DNA of 64,000 nt from Archivesica marissinica (Eukaryota; Mollusca; Bivalvia; Venerida; Vesicomyidae): contig CM026391.1 of assembly GCA_014843695.1 (NCBI GenBank), forward strand, positions 36,081,711-36,145,710, given 5' to 3'. The position numbers were made by a program, and so were the translations under genes. This document shows positions 59,739 to 64,000 of the stretch, in pieces. The stretch's first letter is position 1, and each line of letters starts with the position of its first letter. Under the pieces are notes generated by a model. The model saw only the letters and a list, made by a program, of their open reading frames with translations. It did not search any database and was not told the DNA's origin.

Positions 59739-61797
59739 CTCAAATGGGACTGGAGGTCGATGACAAAATGAACTACATGTAAATGCAAATAAATTCTTCT
59801 AAAACCTGGAAACCTGATAGAAACAAGGGAGCAAGAATAAGGTAATTGAATATAACAATGAATTGCAATATACTTAAAGCAGCATTATATCGTAATAAAG
59901 GATGTTTTTGGTAAAATATAAATACTAATGTATGTGTGTTTACAAAAATCGAAATAGTCGCTCAGAATCGATAAAATTCAAATAAATATAAACAGTCGTA
60001 TACGCGAATTTGTTTATCAACAAACGAAATGTAAACACGCACAGCACGCATGCGTGAAACATCAGCGGATATGCCATGTTTGTTTTCATCATTGCCGATG
60101 GAGGACGAATGTAAATCGGGTTCCGATTGTAAACAAGTGCGCGTGACCGACCGACTCGGAAAGTCCTACTTCCAGTTTCGAGTTTGTTTTATCGCAATAA
60201 AACACTGTTTACTAATTGAACATAATTATACAAATCGTAATGTAAGAATGCGTAGCAGCATTGCTAACCATACGTAAAATTTGAATATTTCAAATATCGT
60301 TTATTTCATACGATATAGGGCTGCTTTAACTGATGTTGAAAAATACTAGAAATGTAGACAAAATTAAAACTGTTATTAACTGTATTCTAATAACCACTTG
60401 AATCAGTTCAAACAGATGCTTATAATGTGAAAACTACAGTTATTAGTGAACATTATTATTATAATATGTCTCATTAAACCTGTATCTATGTGTATGTATG
60501 TTCCATTGATGTCAAACCCCTTGCGGGGACCTAGACATATTTTCCTGGGCAGGCTTAGCCGACCTAAGTGGTTAACCAGTACTAAGCAATGTGTGTGAGG
60601 TGTTGCTCAATGACACTACATAGGTGGCCTGACCGAGTATCGAACCCGAGACCACTTGATTCCAAATCCGACGCTCTACCACTGGACCACGGACGCCACA
60701 ACCTTGCACGAGGCAGAAATGTTCTTAATCTGAAAGTTTTTATTTACATATTTGTTCTTGTTGTTATTTAGTAATTTTAGGGCCCAAAAAATACATATTA
60801 AATTTTTCGTTAAGATCTGACAATAAGCTCCTTTAAAGACATTTGGACTTTAAGGGGACAGTGATAAAGTGAAATACAGTCAAACCTGTGTTAGTGGTCA
60901 CCTCTATTAAGCAGCCAACCTGTATTAAACAGCCAGTTTCCAGACTCCCAATATGTTGTTTTTATTATACATTTGACCTCTATTAAGCAGCCACCTGTGC
61001 TAAGCAGCCACTTTGTGTGATTCCCTTGGCAGGCTGCTTAAGACAGGTTTCACTGTACTTTGTGCATGCAAGTATAATGCATTAGGTTGTGTGGTAACTT
61101 GTCTGTGTTTATGATGAGCACAGTGGTTAGCATTCTCACCAATGCAACCCTGCCATCTTGATATCTCACAGTCCCAGATAGTATGGGGGTGCTTGCAATA
61201 TCAGACAGGTGGCTTTGGTTTAAACATATTTATTTTCTATCATGTACATGGTTATTAACAACAACTGAAATAAGGAATTGGACAGAAAGCCTATACAGCT
61301 TATGGTTGTCTTCTCCTTAATCACAGGTGGGTTTTCTCTGGGTACTTCGGTTTCCTCCCACACGAAGGACCACATACAGTTAAACCTGTCTTAAGCAGCC
61401 AGCCAAGGGAATCACAGAAAGTGGCTGCTTAGCACAGGTGGCTGCTTAATAGAGGGCAAATGTATAATAAAACAACATTGGGAATCTAGAACCTGGCTGC
61501 TTAATACAGGTTGGCTGCTTAATAGAGGTGACCACTAGGTCCGTCTCCGTGGTCGAGTGGTTACGGTCGCTGACTTGTATACCACTTTAACCTATCATCA
61601 CTGATGGTCATGGGTTCGAGCCCCGCTCAAGTCGTGTCTCATTTATATGAAAAAGTTGGCAGTTTCTTACGGAGGTTGGTGCACCCAAGTACTGGTTAAC
61701 CGCTGGAGCCTGCCCAGGAAAGGTGTTGTACGGTAAACTGCCCGCCGGCGATATAGCACGAAATGGTGCTGATGCAGGCGTAAAACCCGAAATATAA
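59739..61797. repeat. Segmental tandem duplication, copy 2
   Basis: Offset 2077 bp from copy 1. Only a handful of differences are visible: CAGCGCGC to CAGCACGC, GATGGTATG to GATAGTATG, loss of three bases at AACATATTGGG, CGCTCACTT to CGCTGACTT, and a few changes in the SINE B tail. The duplication is therefore recent, or gene conversion keeps it uniform. Confidence 0.95.
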
Positions 61798-61799
61798 AT

Positions 61800-62075
61800 A
61801 AATAGAGGTGACCACTAACACAGGTTTGACTATATACACTTTCATGCGCGAGAGAGTGATTTAATATAAGTTGTTAAAGCTTGTTTCACAAACGTTGTAA
61901 ACTAACTAATGTTTATAATTATCCATTATGTTATTTATTGACTGGCCTGGCTGTCTGATTAGCGCACAGGCTCGTTGCTCACCACTGCAACCTGGGTTTG
62001 ATCCTTGGACTGGGAGGTATGTAAGATGGTACGGTTGTCGCCATATCGAATGCAAACATTGTAAAATAAATAAAT
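61800..62075 (+). mobile_element. Repeat G end and SINE family D head
   Basis: 61800-61830 completes repeat G (AGAGGTGACCACTAACACAG). 61945-62070 has a tRNA-like head of family D (GTCTGATTAGCGCACAGGCT, CAACCTGGGTTTGATCCTTG). Confidence 0.6.
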
Positions 62076-62079
62076 TCTG

Positions 62080-62680
62080 GACTATGTTATACTAGAAAGT
62101 ATATATATTCTAGCTAACTATATCTCAATAATCCTGGTCCGGTATTGTACACTAGAAAGTATATATATTCTAGCTAACTACATCTCAATAATCCTGGTCC
62201 GGTATTGTACACTAGAAAGTATATATATTCTAGCTAACTACATCTCAATAATCCTGGTCCGGTATTGTACACTAGAGAGTATATATATTCTAGCTAACTA
62301 CATCTCAGTAATCCTGGCCCGGTATAATTGTACACTAGAAAGTATATATATTCTAGCTAACAACATCTCAGTAATCCTGGTCCGGTATTGTACACTAGAA
62401 AGTATATATAATCTAGCTAACTACATCTCAATAATCCTGGCCCGGTATTGTACACTAGAAAGTATATATATTCTAGCTAACTACATCTCAATAATCCTGG
62501 TCCGGTATTGTACACTAGAAAGTATATAATTATATTCTAGCTAACTACATCTCAATAATCCTGGTCCGGTATTATACACTAGAAAGTATATATATTCTAG
62601 CTAACTACATCTCAATAATCCTGGTCCGGTATTGTACACTAGAAAGTATATATATTCTAGCTAACTACATCTCAATAATC
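62080..62680. repeat. 60-bp minisatellite, ten copies, with a palindrome per unit
   Basis: The unit is TACACTAGAAAGTATATATA, TTCTAGCTAACTACATCTCA, ATAATCCTGGTCCGGTATTG. CTAGAA...TTCTAG around an AT core makes a 22-bp near-palindrome in each copy. Confidence 0.95.
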
Positions 62681-63240
62681 CTGTTTAGGAATCATGTAGT
62701 AGACTGGTTCCTGTTTAGGAATCATGTAGTAGACTGGTTCCTGTTTAGGAATCATGTAGTAGACTGGTTCCTGTTTAGGAATCATGTAGGAGACTGGTTC
62801 CTGTTTAGGAATCATGTAGTAGACTGGTGTCTGTTTAGGAAGCATGTAGGAGACTGGTTCCTGTTTAGGAATATTGTAGGAGACTGGTTCCTGTTTATGA
62901 ATCATGAAGTAGACTGGTTCATGTTTATGAATCATGTAGTAGACTGGTTCCTGTTTAGGAATCATGTAATAGACTGGTTCCTGTTTAGGAATCATGTAGT
63001 AGACTGGTTCCTGTTTAGGAATCATGTAGTAGACTGGTTCCTGTTTAGGAATCATGTAGTAGACTGGTTCCTGTTAATAGGAATATCGTAGCAGACCTGT
63101 TTAGGATTTGTGTAGTAGACTGGTACCTGTGTAGGATTGATTGAACAGATTGATGTCAGTTTAGCAATATTGTAACAGACTGGTGCCAGATTTTGAATAG
63201 TGTAGTAGACTGGTACTAGAATGAGAATCTTGTAAACTAG
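62675..63240. repeat. 30-bp minisatellite with a decaying right flank
   Basis: Thirteen good copies of GGAATCATGTAGTAGACTGG plus TTCCTGTTTA to about 63075. Up to five progressively diverged copies (AGACTGGTACCTG, AGACTGGTGCC, AGACTGGTACTAG) continue to 63240. Confidence 0.95.
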
Positions 63241-63399
63241 CAGGCCATAGGTAAAAATTAAGTGATTGTGTCACTGCCGTAAGGTCTAGGCGAGGTAAAA
63301 CTGTAGATAAATAAAAGTTAGACATGGTTAGGATTGTCTTTCTTTGAGTGCTTTATTGTAATCCTTGCTTCTCAATATAACAATAACATGGTTTTCACT

Positions 63400-63600
63400 G
63401 TGGGGGGGGTCGAATTATTTCATGTAAGAAGCTATCCTGGTGGCTCGCAGAAGATCTGCGGTTATATCTGGGTACCAGTCCGTGCCTGAAATACTGTTCG
63501 CAGGGGCATCCGGGGTCTTCCTCCACCAATAATAGCTGGAGAGCCGCGATATGACCTAAACTGTTGGTGCAACATTAAACCACAAAAGCAAACGAAAAAC
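63400..63600 (+). mobile_element. SINE family E
   Basis: TGGGTACCAGTCCGTGCCTG, GGGGCATCCGGGGTCTTCCT, CCACCAATAATAGCTGGAGA and CAACATTAAACCACAAAAGC give the most complete copy in the window. Confidence 0.75.
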
Positions 63601-63654
63601 AAAAAAAGCTTTAATTAATAATTAAAATAGCCATTACTCAAAAGTTTTTTTGTT

Positions 63655-63870
63655 TTCAACTTTATTTATTTTTACAACGATTACGAAACAAGTTAAATCA
63701 CTCCCATTGCCGCGGATAACAGCGTGATTGTGGTCCTTTGTATGAAAAAAACTGGAGTATCCCAGAGAAACCGAACTGTCCGATCTGGCGACTGCCGTAC
63801 CATCTGGCATACTTCTCATGCCTAGGGTTAACCCTGATTTCAATGTCGGCACGCTAGCAACACTACCGGT
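63655..63870 (-). mobile_element. SINE family D, minus orientation
   Basis: CAACTTTATTTATTTTTACAACG at the tail side, CCGATCTGGCGACTGCCGTA in the body, and CTAGGGTTAACCCTGATTTC as an eroded reversed box B. Compare 5115-5350. Confidence 0.65.
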
Positions 63871-64000
63871 GTGCAAATGTTAATATATTATTCAACATCT
63901 TTCAAGGAGGAACTTTTACAAAATTTAAAAAAAGAAGAAAAGAATTCTCAAGTTATTGTATTTTGGCCAAATTATACACATATATTAGAAAACTTGTTTA

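Overview
The window is animal nuclear DNA: genes split by GT-AG introns, AT-rich introns, no operons, and a very high load of tRNA-derived SINEs, MITEs and minisatellites. The set of short interspersed repeats (several tRNA-headed SINE families with tails like GCGACGTTAAA or GACGATAAATAAACG, and a repeat ended by GCTCACCTGA/TCAGGTGAGC) looks like a bivalve mollusc. That placement is inference from repeat style. No search was possible.

One host gene is recognised. Thirteen plus-strand exons between 4972 and 45784, all agreeing in intron phase, encode 583 codons of the C-terminal part of a TRPM2-like cation channel. In order they give the outer pore and S6 helix, the TRP helix, a coiled coil, and a NUDT9-H (ADP-ribose-binding Nudix-like) domain. 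The 5' part of the gene (N-terminal homology region, S1-S5, selectivity filter) lies upstream of the window, and the last NUDT9-H residues were not securely found.

The introns are stretched by more than 25 minisatellite arrays (13- to 93-bp units, up to 4 kb each). Several arrays contain copies of the adjoining exon end and its splice donor, so decoy splice sites lie beside the true ones. Two arrays run directly into splice acceptors.

Mobile elements: a 1.9-kb Mutator-like element with an 11-bp target duplication and a broken MULE domain (25145-27076); a hAT MITE with a perfect 8-bp target duplication (32138-32518); a hAT-like autonomous remnant (42228-42980); TTAA-flanked MITEs (28-270, 4453-4933, 14686-15161, 46833-47079, 57797-58252 and others); a LINE 3' half with a minisatellite inside its ORF (21855-23930); a decayed TE-like zinc-binding ORF (43600-44640, minus); and at least six SINE families. 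A 2.08-kb near-identical tandem duplication fills 57661-61797.

Layout: 0-4.9 kb MITEs and arrays; 5-16.5 kb channel pore to coiled coil; 17.4-21.4 kb a 4-kb array; 21.5-33 kb first NUDT9-H exons, LINE and MULE; 33.4-37.2 kb a 3.7-kb array; 38.8-45.8 kb last secure exons; 46-64 kb SINEs, MITEs, arrays and the tandem duplication, with at most one more candidate exon (53943-54014).
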